A model generated the notes under the pieces. The model was not told the DNA's origin, searched no databases, and was given only the letters and a program-made list of their open reading frames with translations. A stretch of DNA of 31,399 nt. It comes from JAIOIW01 sp050304175 (GTDB lineage: Bacteria; Pseudomonadota; Alphaproteobacteria; Rhizobiales; Rhizobiaceae). This document shows positions 9,412-15,885 of the stretch, one piece after another; position 1 is the first letter of the stretch; each line of letters starts with the position of its first letter. The stretch lies in contig JBNLDE010000101.1 of NCBI GenBank assembly GCA_050304175.1, forward strand, positions 1 through 31,399, written 5' to 3'. The translations under genes were made by a program, and so were the position numbers.

Positions 9412-9428
9412 GTGCGATATCGGTTATT
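9412..9428. repeat. Inverted repeat TCGCAC/GTGCGA
   Basis: The arms TCGCAC and GTGCGA, with a three-base centre, lie at roughly 9404-9418, inside the same AT-rich intergenic region. It is the second of three short palindromes upstream of the lipase-like gene. The start and end given are approximate to within about ten bases. Function is unknown. Confidence 0.4.
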
Positions 9429-9437
9429 TAATTTTAT

Positions 9438-9466
9438 TTGACAAATACTGGAACGCGCCCAGTATT
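9438..9466 (+). promoter_or_regulatory. Promoter with embedded operator-like palindrome, lipase-like gene
   Basis: A perfect TTGACA (-35, 9438-9443) is followed after 17 bp by AGTATT (9461-9466), read as CAGTAT in the rhizobial register. AATACTGG (9444-9451) and CCAGTATT (9459-9466) form a perfect 8-bp inverted repeat with a 7-bp spacer. This repeat fills the space between the -35 box and the end of the -10 box, which is the geometry of a repressor operator. The start codon lies 28 nt downstream. Confidence 0.5.
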
Positions 9467-9494
9467 CACTCTTTCTCATGCGAGGGAGCGTGTC

Positions 9495-10667
9495 ATGTCA
9501 TTGCAACCGGGATTCGATTTCAACGAAGCCAGGGCGATGATCGCGCTGTCGCAGGCGATCTACGACAGCCCTTCGCCGACGCCGGTGCAGCCGCCGAGCC
9601 CGCAGTCGGTCGGCTGGTCGAAAGTCGACAGCCTGTCGCCAAGCAAGCCGACATTGCTCGACAATTTCTGGCAGGTCTGGAAGAACGACAACAATTCCAG
9701 TCAGTATGCGATCGTCGTGCGCGGCACGGTCGAGACCGCGCCCAGCATCCTTGCCGATCTGCTGTTTCCGCTCGTCGATGCGCGCATGGACCTGGCGATC
9801 ACCGTCGGAGGCACGAAATACGATATCCCGTTTCACCTGGCGCGCGACGAAGCCGGCAGCGCGGTCATCGCCGGAACGCATCTCGGTTTCACGCTGAGCC
9901 TGCTGCTTATGCTGACCACCACCGACCGGCCATTGCTGAGCACCCTGGCGTTCCTCGCGGCGAAAAAGGCGCTTGGCGAAGATATCGAGATATACATCAC
10001 CGGCCACAGCCAGGGTGCCTCGATCGCGACGCTGCTGACCTCGTTCGTGCGCCACGCGTCGGGCGTTTTCGCGCCTATCGCCAAGCCGGAGTACAAGAGT
10101 TACGTATTCGCCCCGGCCAAATCCGGCAACGACCATTACGGCTACGACTACGACTTCATCGCCGGCGTCAAGGGGCTTGGCTGGACCGTGGTCAGCACGC
10201 AGGGCTGGGTGCCGCAGGTTCCGTTCACGCTGGAGGGGCCATGGGACATCAACACGCCCAACCCGCTGCGCGAATACGGCCGGTCGCTCGACCTGTCAGC
10301 CGATCGCGAGGCCGCCCGGCTGAACGGCTCGCTGGAGCCGGCATTCGAGGCCATCCGCCAGAACGCTGTCGAACGGGCGCGGTCGCGCGTGGACGATCTC
10401 AAGGCGCGAACTGCGGCGAGCGAGACCTGGCTGAAGGCGAGCGTGCTCGGCGGGGCGGAAGGCGAAACGATCGAAGGTTCGGCGATCGCCGGACTTTTCG
10501 ACGATTTCCTGGGCAGGCTGCAGCGGTCGCTGAATTTCGCCTATGCCGGATCGCTCGTGCCGCTGTTCGCCGAACCGGGGGGCAATCCGAAAAATCCGAA
10601 GGATTTCTTCTGGCAGCATCATTTGGGCAATTACTGGAAGTATCTGGAGGCCCAATACAGCGGGTGA
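9495..10667 (+). CDS. Lipase class 3-like alpha/beta hydrolase
   Basis: This 390-aa protein starts at the ATG at 9495, which has a strong GAGGGAG Shine-Dalgarno 6 nt upstream. The in-frame TTG at 9438 is rejected because it is the -35 box. The nucleophile elbow ITGHSQGAS has Ser172. YAIVVRGT (71-78) resembles the strand and oxyanion region of class-3 lipases. FAPAKSGNDHYGYDYD (205-220) aligns with the region that supplies the catalytic Asp, and H375 or H376 near the C-terminus could complete the triad. The N-terminus has a Pro-rich stretch (26-36) and no signal peptide, so the enzyme is probably intracellular unless exported by a non-Sec route. Residues 260-350 form a charged, probably helical insertion. 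The substrate is unknown. It is a single-gene unit. Confidence 0.72.
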   Translation: MSLQPGFDFNEARAMIALSQAIYDSPSPTPVQPPSPQSVGWSKVDSLSPSKPTLLDNFWQVWKNDNNSSQYAIVVRGTVETAPSILADLLFPLVDARMDLAITVGGTKYDIPFHLARDEAGSAVIAGTHLGFTLSLLLMLTTTDRPLLSTLAFLAAKKALGEDIEIYITGHSQGASIATLLTSFVRHASGVFAPIAKPEYKSYVFAPAKSGNDHYGYDYDFIAGVKGLGWTVVSTQGWVPQVPFTLEGPWDINTPNPLREYGRSLDLSADREAARLNGSLEPAFEAIRQNAVERARSRVDDLKARTAASETWLKASVLGGAEGETIEGSAIAGLFDDFLGRLQRSLNFAYAGSLVPLFAEPGGNPKNPKDFFWQHHLGNYWKYLEAQYSG

Positions 10668-10938
10668 CAATGGGATCCGCACCCGGATCCGCCAGAGCAA
10701 CGCATCATGATTCAATTCGGGCCTCAATTGGAACTCAATCGAAGCGTTATAATGTAATTCGCAGATTTGGCCGAAATGGCTTTCGCGGTGTCAGAGACTT
10801 CGACCCGCCATGCTTCCCCCGATAGGCGATGATCCGGCACGGCATCAGCCATGCCCCCGCTCTTGTTCCTCGCCGGGACCCGGCAAGCGGTCCTCGGCGC
10901 CGGAATACAGGGCCCTGCCTTCGGGAGACAACGCCGCC
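10668..10938. other. Intergenic region, no supported gene
   Basis: This 271-bp stretch has open frames on both strands, but none has a good start or family look. It contains an inverted repeat GGATCCG/CGGATCC (10673-10690) without a T-run, and a TATAAT at 10748-10753 with only a poor -35 (TTGGAA, spacing 14). Three TCAAT repeats lie at about 10712-10739. It may carry the promoter of the small-gene cluster that follows. Confidence 0.4.
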
Positions 10939-11203
10939 ATGGCGACGCGAACGACACAGTCCATTGCCCATTTTGACTCGGCATTCATTCTCGCCGGTCT
11001 GGAAGCATCGCTACCGGCAGGGCGAGTACCGCATCGTGCAAGACAAGGAACTGATCGAAGGCGTTTCCCGGCTCGCCTGGCGACGCGTCTCCACGGTCAT
11101 GCATATTCCTGCAATCGGAGCCGGGAAACCGGCTCGCCAGATGCTGCAAATCCATCCGGCGGAACTCGAAGCCGCCCTTGAAAAGGACCATAAACAGAAA
11201 TGA
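10939..11203 (+). pseudogene. Small conserved-type protein, apparently frameshifted
   Basis: Two frames together read as one 87-aa protein. The first half (MATRTTQSIAHFDSAF...ASLPAG) runs in one frame from the ATG at 10939. The second half (EYRIVQDKELIEGVS...EKDHKQK) continues in the next frame and ends with a TGA at 11203 that overlaps the following ATG. The join falls in GCAGGGCGAG, where GGG occupies 11020-11022. Removing one G restores Leu-Pro-Ala-Gly-Glu-Tyr-Arg. From memory, similar small proteins in rhizobia are continuous across this point. This is either a real single-base insertion or a sequencing/assembly error. Function is unknown; part of the sequence (hydrophilic, no signal) suggests a cytoplasmic protein. 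Reading it as two separate proteins is less likely. Confidence 0.65.
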
Positions 11204-11517
11204 CCCTATCGACCTACAGACGCGATGCGGGGGCAACCACCCAAGACGGCCAGACGCACATATTCACCGTCGGACAGATCGTGCGACTCAAACACCGCCA
11301 TGGAACCCTGAAACCGGCGAGTGAGACCTTCGAGGTCACAGCCCGGGTTCCGGCCCGGGGCAACTCGCCGCAATACCGTGTCCGCAGCGGTGACGAACGG
11401 CACGAGCGCATGATGACCCAAGACGATCTGGAAGCAGTCGAAGCCCTGCCGGAGGGCAGCAGTGAAACTCTCATCGAAAGGACGTTTGGAAATGGCCAAG
11501 GGACAAAAACGCAGTAA
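11200..11517 (+). CDS. Hypothetical small protein, 105 aa
   Basis: The start overlaps the stop of the upstream frameshifted gene (ATGA), so it belongs to the same unit. The middle (FTVGQIVRLKHRHGTLKPAS, then FEVTARVPARG, then QYRVRSGDERHERMM) looks like a small beta-barrel or KOW-like fold that could bind a partner or nucleic acid; this is only a pattern impression. The end overlaps the next small ORF by 26 nt in another frame. There is no signal peptide or membrane segment. I do not recognise a named family. Tight packing and coding character make it real with good probability. Confidence 0.65.
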   Translation: MTLSTYRRDAGATTQDGQTHIFTVGQIVRLKHRHGTLKPASETFEVTARVPARGNSPQYRVRSGDERHERMMTQDDLEAVEALPEGSSETLIERTFGNGQGTKTQ

Positions 11518-11635
11518 TCGGGAAATCCGCAAGCCCAAGCAGGCAAAGGTGGCGCAGAAAACAGAAAGCACCTTTGCAAGTCAGATCAAGGCTGCCTCGA
11601 ACTCCAACGCTACCGGGAGTAAGGGCAGGGTTTGA
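11492..11635 (+). CDS. Very small basic protein, 47 aa
   Basis: The ATG at 11492 lies inside the end of the previous gene, with AAAGGA about 9 nt upstream, and the frame ends at the TGA at 11633-11635. The protein starts MAKGQKRSNREIRKPKQAK and is very basic in its first 20 residues, with a Ser/Asn/Ala-rich tail. From memory, short proteins with this MAKGQ-RSNRE-KKPK pattern are widespread in rhizobia and are annotated as hypothetical. The charge suggests nucleic-acid or ribosome association, but that is inference. It is too short for most gene callers. Confidence 0.7.
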   Translation: MAKGQKRSNREIRKPKQAKVAQKTESTFASQIKAASNSNATGSKGRV

Positions 11636-11645
11636 GTATGGGTGC

Positions 11646-11660
11646 CCCCGCCGGGCGGGG
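11646..11660 (+). repeat. GC-rich hairpin before a Shine-Dalgarno
   Basis: CCCCGC (11646-11651) and GCGGGG (11655-11660) can pair around a CGG loop. The hairpin sits directly upstream of the AAGGGG Shine-Dalgarno of the next gene. No T-run follows, so it is not a classical terminator. It could shield or separate translation units. Confidence 0.4.
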
Positions 11661-11672
11661 AAGGGGACTCGG

Positions 11673-11897
11673 ATGCAGGTGACGATTGAATTTTACCGCA
11701 CGCGGGCGGAAGACGACGCGCATGCGGTCCTGGATCGTGTCGTCCGCGAAGTGACCGGCCTGGAAGATGCGATCGAACTCGCACGTTCCCTGGCGGTGTC
11801 ATTGGATATGCCGCAAGTGCCGGATGCAGTGTTGATCACAAACTCAAGCGGGGAAGCCCTCTGCTCGATGACTTCCCTGTCGTTGAAGGACTCCTGA
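11673..11897 (+). CDS. Hypothetical small protein, 74 aa
   Basis: The ATG at 11673 has AAGGGGA 6-7 nt upstream. It is preferred over the TTG at 11574, which would add 33 residues with no coding look. The protein begins MQVTIEFYRTRAEDDAHAV and continues with an alpha-helical LEDAIELARSLAVSLDMP segment, then VLITNSSGEALCS. This beta-alpha-beta pattern, with DAIELARSLA and a GEALCS turn, resembles the small DUF6894-type proteins of rhizobia, but the assignment is weak. There is no signal or membrane helix. It lies 37 bp after the 47-aa gene and may belong to the same transcript. Confidence 0.6.
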   Translation: MQVTIEFYRTRAEDDAHAVLDRVVREVTGLEDAIELARSLAVSLDMPQVPDAVLITNSSGEALCSMTSLSLKDS

Positions 11898-11966
11898 AAA
11901 CAGCTCCACTCACGTGACTGCGCGGACGCCCTTGCGAGCATTTTGGCAGCCGTGAAGGAGGCAGCG

Positions 11967-12149
11967 TCAAATCGCCTCCGCCTTGGTGATCCGCGAGCGG
12001 ATGGCCTCGACCATGGATTCGCGTATCGTGGTCTCGCCATGGGCTTCGCGCATGTGCTCGGTCGCGCGGCGGATGATTTCAGCCTCGTCCTCGTTGCGCG
12101 TGTGCCAGTCGCATCCAGGAACCAGCGATCCGCAATGATAGGTTTTCAC
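11967..12149 (-). CDS. DUF1059 domain-containing protein
   Basis: This 60-aa protein starts at the GTG at 12149, with a strong AAAGGAGA Shine-Dalgarno about 6 nt upstream. C6, C13, H32 and H37 are spaced as in DUF1059 proteins (MKTYHCGS..GCDWHTRNEDEAE...HMREAHGE) and could form a small zinc-binding fold. It is cytoplasmic. The function is unknown. The gene is separate from LysR upstream by 71 bp on the same strand. Confidence 0.82.
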   Translation of the reverse strand: MKTYHCGSLVPGCDWHTRNEDEAEIIRRATEHMREAHGETTIRESMVEAIRSRITKAEAI

Positions 12150-12220
12150 GGCTTTTCTCCTTTTCCGTTGGCTTGGGTGAAGGCTAGCATAGTCATCACC
12201 TAATCCGGCAATGACCGATG

Positions 12221-13159
12221 TCAATCCGGGCCACCGTCTGAAGGCGCCGTGCCGTGCGCCAGGTTCGCGAATACGCGCTCCGTCTCGGCCAGTTCCGCCC
12301 GGATCCAGCGCTTGAAACGCGTCACCTTCGGCTCTTCGCGCCGGTTTGCCGACGTGACCAGCCAATAGCTGTTGCCGGTGCGGGCGCGTTGGCTGAAAGG
12401 CATGACCAGCGTCCCGACTTTCAGGGCGTATTCGGCCAGCGTGTGCCAGGCCAACATGATTCCCTGGCCGGCGATCGCCGCGTCGAGCGCCAGCGCGGCA
12501 TCGGTGAAGCTGCTGGCGGAGCCCATATCCTTTTCCGACAGGCCGTACATGGCCAGCCAGACATCCCAGCCGATTGTCGAATTGGCGTCGAGCACAACCG
12601 GCAGGGCGAGCAGGTCCGCGGGCGTTTCGATCCCCGCTGCCAATGCGGGCGCGCAGACCGGAAACATCTCCTGGTCGAGCAGCTTTTCCAGGTGTACGTC
12701 CGGCCATCCGCCGGGACCGACGCGGATCGCGATGTCGATGTCGGATATGTCCGGATCGACGATATCGACCGTGGCGTCGAGGCGGACCCGCATACCCGGA
12801 TTGGCGCGGGCGTAGCGGTCGAGGCGCGGCACCAGCCATTTCGATGCAAAGACCGGCGCAACCGAGATGGTCAGCACGGTGTCGGCATGGCTCTGGGCGG
12901 AGGCGACCGCGTCTTCGAGGGCCTGGAATCCCGAGGTCAGGCGCGCGAGAAACCGTTCGCCGAACGCCGTCACAGTCAACCCTCTGCCCTGCCGGGCGAA
13001 GACCGGGCGCCCGAGTTGGGCTTCGGCCTTGATGATCTGCTGGCTGACCGCGCCGGCGGAGACGCCAAGCTCGGCGGCAGCGGCGGCCAGGGTGCCGAGC
13101 CGGCCGACCGCCTCCAGCGCGCGCAGCCCATTCAGATGGATGCGGTTCAGTTCTTTCAT
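12221..13159 (-). CDS. LysR family transcriptional regulator (GcvA-like)
   Basis: The protein is 312 aa. The N-terminal winged helix-turn-helix is clear at residues 1-65 (LNGLRALEAVGRLGTLAAAA, then AVSQQIIKAEAQLG). A periplasmic-binding-protein-like effector domain runs from about 92 to 300, with VRVGPGGW and CAPALAAG typical of the GcvA/AmpR-like subgroup. The start ATG at 13159 lies inside a perfect 17-bp palindrome (13158-13174), which suggests autorepression. It is divergent from a 90-aa unknown gene at 13247, which is its likely target. The effector is unknown. Confidence 0.9.
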   Translation of the reverse strand: MKELNRIHLNGLRALEAVGRLGTLAAAAAELGVSAGAVSQQIIKAEAQLGRPVFARQGRGLTVTAFGERFLARLTSGFQALEDAVASAQSHADTVLTISVAPVFASKWLVPRLDRYARANPGMRVRLDATVDIVDPDISDIDIAIRVGPGGWPDVHLEKLLDQEMFPVCAPALAAGIETPADLLALPVVLDANSTIGWDVWLAMYGLSEKDMGSASSFTDAALALDAAIAGQGIMLAWHTLAEYALKVGTLVMPFSQRARTGNSYWLVTSANRREEPKVTRFKRWIRAELAETERVFANLAHGTAPSDGGPD

Positions 13160-13174
13160 ATAGAAAATCTATAT
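13158..13174. promoter_or_regulatory. LysR operator-like palindrome
   Basis: ATATAGA (13158-13164) and TCTATAT (13168-13174) are perfect inverted arms around AAA. This gives the interrupted-dyad shape (T-N11-A) typical of LysR binding sites. It overlaps the LysR start codon and lies 73 bp before the divergent gene. Confidence 0.6.
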
Positions 13175-13246
13175 CATTGCTTAGGTAAAATCCATTGAAA
13201 CCTCACGAAACAATGAGAAAATGGGGAAAAGAAGGAAAAGCAGAAA

Positions 13247-13519
13247 ATGTTGATACAGATTATCTCGATTATTTTACGCAACGCGGTCGCGGCGGCCGGA
13301 CCCCAAACGGCAAATGAAATCGCACGGCAGATCGATTCCGATCCGCTGTCGCATCCGGTTGTCGCGAAGATGACGCCGGACGAACTGGCCGATCTGCCGT
13401 TTCACGCGATGTACGCCGCTGATCCGGATCGTTCGAAACGCCGCGACGCGCCCGCGCGGAGCGTCTCTGCGCCCGTTCAGGAAACCCGCGCGATGACCGG
13501 TTGCCCCGAATGCGCCTAA
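13247..13519 (+). CDS. Hypothetical protein, 90 aa, divergent from LysR
   Basis: The ATG at 13247 is preceded by GAAGGA about 10 nt upstream. The first 17 residues are hydrophobic (MLIQIISIILRNAVAAA) and may be an amphipathic or membrane-associating helix. The middle reads IDSDPLSHPVVAKMTPDELADLP. The C-terminus ends in a CPEC pair (residues 86-89). I do not recognise a family. Divergence from LysR across an operator-like palindrome suggests it is the regulated gene. It is convergent with hemF, with 7 bp between the stops. It is also possible that the true product is shorter. Confidence 0.6.
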   Translation: MLIQIISIILRNAVAAAGPQTANEIARQIDSDPLSHPVVAKMTPDELADLPFHAMYAADPDRSKRRDAPARSVSAPVQETRAMTGCPECA

Positions 13520-13526
13520 AAGGCGG

Positions 13527-14441
13527 TCACGGCCATTTCACCTCGGGGGGCATGGAGGACAGGATCGAGTCGACATTGCCGCCGGTCTTCAGCCCGAATG
13601 TCGTGCCGCGGTCGTAAAGCAGGTTGAACTCGACATAGCGGCCGCGGCGGATCAGTTGCTCCTCGCGGTCGGCATCGGTCCAGGGCGTATTGAAGTTGCG
13701 CCGCGCGAGTTCCTCGTAAACCGCGATGAACGACTTCCCGACATCCTGTGTGAAGGCGAAATCGGCGCCCCAGCCGCCGTTTTCCTCCTCCGAGTGAAGC
13801 CAGTCGTAGAAGATTCCGCCGATGCCGCGCGGTTCGTTGCGATGGGGCAGGAAGAAATACTCGTCGCACCAGGCCTTGAAGCGCGGATAGTCGGCGACCG
13901 CCGCGTGTCGAGTGCAGGCGCCCCGCATCGCCGCATGGAACGCGACCGTGTCGGGATCGTCCTGGGTGCGACGGCGGTCGAGCACCGGCGTGAGATCGGC
14001 GCCGCCTCCGAACCACTGCCGCGACGTCACCACCATGCGGGTGTTCATGTGGACGGCTGGCACGTTCGGGTTCTGCATGTGGGCGATCAGCGAGATGCCC
14101 GATGCCCAAAACCTGGGATCTTCGTCTGCGCCGGGGATTTGTTTGCGGAACTCCGGCGAGAACTCGCCATGAACGGTCGAGGTGTGGACACCGACCTTTT
14201 CGAACACCCGGCCGTGCATCATCGACATCACGCCGCCACCGCCGTTGCCGCCGTCGCGCTGCCAGGGCTTGCGTTCGAAGCGGCCGGGTGCGCGCTCGGC
14301 GAGCGGACCTGATAGATCGTCCTCCAGCTTTTCGAACGTGGCGCAGATGGTATCGCGCAACTGCTCGAACCAGGCTTTCGCCGTTGCCTTCTTGTCTTCG
14401 ATGCCGGCGGGAAGGCCGGCGGGAATGTCGGGGCGCTGCAT
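13527..14441 (-). CDS. hemF: Aerobic coproporphyrinogen III oxidase
   Basis: This 304-aa cytoplasmic enzyme of haem synthesis oxidatively decarboxylates coproporphyrinogen III to protoporphyrinogen IX using O2. Family blocks are visible: GNGGGGVMSMMHGRVFEK (66-82), AHMQNPNVPAVHMNTR (120-135), WFGGGADLTP, GIGGIFYDWL (207-215), and EFNLLYDRGTTFGLKTGGN (271-289). The start at 14441 has CAGGGAA about 8 nt upstream; an in-frame ATG at 14462 lacks a ribosome site. Nearby cytochrome genes fit a haem-demand context, but the gene stands alone. Confidence 0.95.
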   Translation of the reverse strand: MQRPDIPAGLPAGIEDKKATAKAWFEQLRDTICATFEKLEDDLSGPLAERAPGRFERKPWQRDGGNGGGGVMSMMHGRVFEKVGVHTSTVHGEFSPEFRKQIPGADEDPRFWASGISLIAHMQNPNVPAVHMNTRMVVTSRQWFGGGADLTPVLDRRRTQDDPDTVAFHAAMRGACTRHAAVADYPRFKAWCDEYFFLPHRNEPRGIGGIFYDWLHSEEENGGWGADFAFTQDVGKSFIAVYEELARRNFNTPWTDADREEQLIRRGRYVEFNLLYDRGTTFGLKTGGNVDSILSSMPPEVKWP

Positions 14442-14538
14442 CGGAGGTTCCCTGTGCTGCATGCGAAACGTGCGGAAATGACTCGATTTTTCGCCGTCGA
14501 TCCCTAAACTTCCTGCCGTGGGGGTCAAGGAGTTGTTG

Positions 14539-14796
14539 ATGCGTGTACCCGCCCGCCCGTCGCTCGACAGCCTGAAAGGACGGCTCGACCGGAGCCGCGA
14601 TACGCAACACCGCATGCCGCGCGACGGGTTCGTGCGCGAGACTTTTCGCCTGCCGCGCATCGAGGCGCGCCGCAAGGCACGCGAATTCCTCGACCGCTAT
14701 CCCCGCGCCGCCTACTGGTCGGAAGTGGAAAGCTGGCACGAATGGCCCGACGACGTGATCGAATTCACGATGAGACGATTGCCGACTGCGGATTGA
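14539..14796 (+). CDS. Hypothetical protein, 85 aa
   Basis: The ATG at 14539 has a good AAGGAG 6 nt upstream. GTG and TTG codons just before it are less likely starts. The protein is hydrophilic and rich in Arg (RLDRSRDT, GFVRETFRLPRIEARRKAREF) and ends in a compact WSEVESWHEWPDDVIEFTMRR region. From memory, proteins with this RDGFV-R-TFRLPR...WPDD-IEFTMRRLPTAD layout recur in rhizobia as hypothetical proteins. No domain name is known to me. Divergent from hemF by about 97 bp. Confidence 0.7.
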   Translation: MRVPARPSLDSLKGRLDRSRDTQHRMPRDGFVRETFRLPRIEARRKAREFLDRYPRAAYWSEVESWHEWPDDVIEFTMRRLPTAD

Positions 14797-14875
14797 GGAC
14801 GGTTTTGATGCCGGAGCTCAGGCGAGCCGGAGTTTATGCCACGCCATGCTGTATTCCATTTCGGGGAAGTTCCAG

Positions 14876-15292
14876 ATGATCATCCGTTTGGCTGCCGGAG
14901 CTCTTATTGCGGCTTTTGCCGCCTTCACAGTCCGGTCTGCAAGCGCCGCCGACGGCAAGGCGCTGTTCGAGGAACATTGCGCCGCCTGCCATGTTCCGGC
15001 AGCTGATCTGGCGCACGAGGATTTCGTTGCACCACCGATGTTCGGCGTGATGAGAAACTACCGGCGGGCTTATCCGGACGATGCACAGCTTGTCGAGGCG
15101 ATCGCGGCCTGGGTTCTTGCGCCGTCGGTACAGAATTCCGCGTTTCCCGCAGCGATCCAGCAGTTTGGACTGATGTTGCCGGTAGAGATTTCGCAAGAAG
15201 TTGCCCACGCGATCGCCGAATACGTCGCGACCGCGCCCTTCATGCCACCGATGATGGGCGGCGGCATGATGGGCGGGCAGGGGCAGCAATAG
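14876..15292 (+). CDS. Secreted c-type cytochrome with Met/Gly-rich tail
   Basis: The protein is 138 aa from the ATG at 14876, with GGGGAAG 6 nt upstream; the ATG at 14846 would add ten residues and has no ribosome site. It has a Sec signal peptide (residues 1-24, ending SASA). A single haem site C35-A-A-C38-H39 follows, and M100 is a candidate axial ligand within GLMLP. The C-terminus is unusual: MPPMMGGGMMGG, with six Met in twelve residues. It should be periplasmic and carry electrons for an unknown partner. No oxidase or dehydrogenase gene is adjacent. Confidence 0.8.
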   Translation: MIIRLAAGALIAAFAAFTVRSASAADGKALFEEHCAACHVPAADLAHEDFVAPPMFGVMRNYRRAYPDDAQLVEAIAAWVLAPSVQNSAFPAAIQQFGLMLPVEISQEVAHAIAEYVATAPFMPPMMGGGMMGGQGQQ

Positions 15293-15307
15293 CGGCCGGT
15301 CAAGGCG

Positions 15308-15766
15308 CTATGCGAGTTGCCTCACGGCCTCGCCCGCCGCCATTGCCGCAGTGACAGCGAGATTGAGTGAGCGACGGCCCTCGACCATCGGGATCAGCAG
15401 GCGGGCGTCCGACGCGTCATGGACGTGGTCCGGGACGCCGGCGGATTCGCGGCCGAACAGCAGGATGTCGCCGGGCCGGAATGCGAACCGCGCATAGGGC
15501 TCGGCCGCCGTCGTCGTGAACAGAACCAGGCGCCGGTTTTCGGATATGCGCCAGGCTTCGAACGCGGCCCAGTCGGCATGGCGGGTCAGCGCGGCCATCT
15601 CGACATAGTCCATGCCGGCGCGCCTGAGCGCGCGGTCGCTCATATCGAAACCCGCCGGCTCGACGATATCGACGGCGAGGCCCAGGCACGCGGCCATGCG
15701 CAGGATGGTGCCGGTATTGCCGGGAATATCGGGCTGGTAGAGTGCGATGCGGAGATTGTCGGGCAT
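15308..15766 (-). CDS. trmL: tRNA (cytidine/uridine-2'-O-)-methyltransferase TrmL
   Basis: This is a 152-aa SPOUT-class methyltransferase. The motifs are IPGNTGTILR (14-23), LLFGRESAGVP (102-112) and RRSLNLAVTAAMA (131-143), which form the trefoil-knot SAM site. TrmL methylates the ribose at the wobble position 34 of two tRNA-Leu species; that substrate is from the family. Length matches exactly. The gene is convergent with the cytochrome c gene (15 bp gap), and divergent from the ABC exporter pair across a 119-bp region. Confidence 0.93.
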   Translation of the reverse strand: MPDNLRIALYQPDIPGNTGTILRMAACLGLAVDIVEPAGFDMSDRALRRAGMDYVEMAALTRHADWAAFEAWRISENRRLVLFTTTAAEPYARFAFRPGDILLFGRESAGVPDHVHDASDARLLIPMVEGRRSLNLAVTAAMAAGEAVRQLA

Positions 15767-15807
15767 GGCAACTGACTAACCTTGTCAGCATGTGTTGCCA
15801 AGTTGCC

Positions 15808-15836
15808 ATGACACCATGGATAGCAAGACCTATATT
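15808..15836 (+). promoter_or_regulatory. Promoter of the ABC exporter operon
   Basis: ATGACA (15808-15813) and TATATT (15831-15836) are 17 bp apart. In the rhizobial housekeeping register this is CATGAC-N17-CTATAT, one mismatch from CTTGAC-N17-CTATAT. It lies about 50 nt before the exporter start. A GGCCGG-TCCG-CCGGCC hairpin (15853-15868) sits in the presumed leader. Confidence 0.6.
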
Positions 15837-15885
15837 CACTGTTTCGACTCAAGGCCGGTCCGCCGGCCAGACAAACCGGTGTTTG

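Noticed and set aside
9438..9494. A 19-residue N-terminal extension of the lipase-like protein from the TTG at 9438
   Set aside because: The TTG is part of a TTGACA -35 box, and a strong ribosome site precedes the ATG at 9495.
10673..10690. GGATCCG/CGGATCC inverted repeat as terminator of the lipase-like gene
   Set aside because: The stem is 7 bp and no T-run follows.
10724..10984. An 86-aa minus-strand frame with a GGMADA stretch, considered as a tRNA-region artefact
   Set aside because: No cloverleaf, no T-loop consensus and no CCA-type end could be found on either strand.
10829..11203. A 124-aa protein as one intact gene
   Set aside because: Its first half reads like noise, while the other frame at the same place reads like a protein. 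The two fit together as one frameshifted gene.
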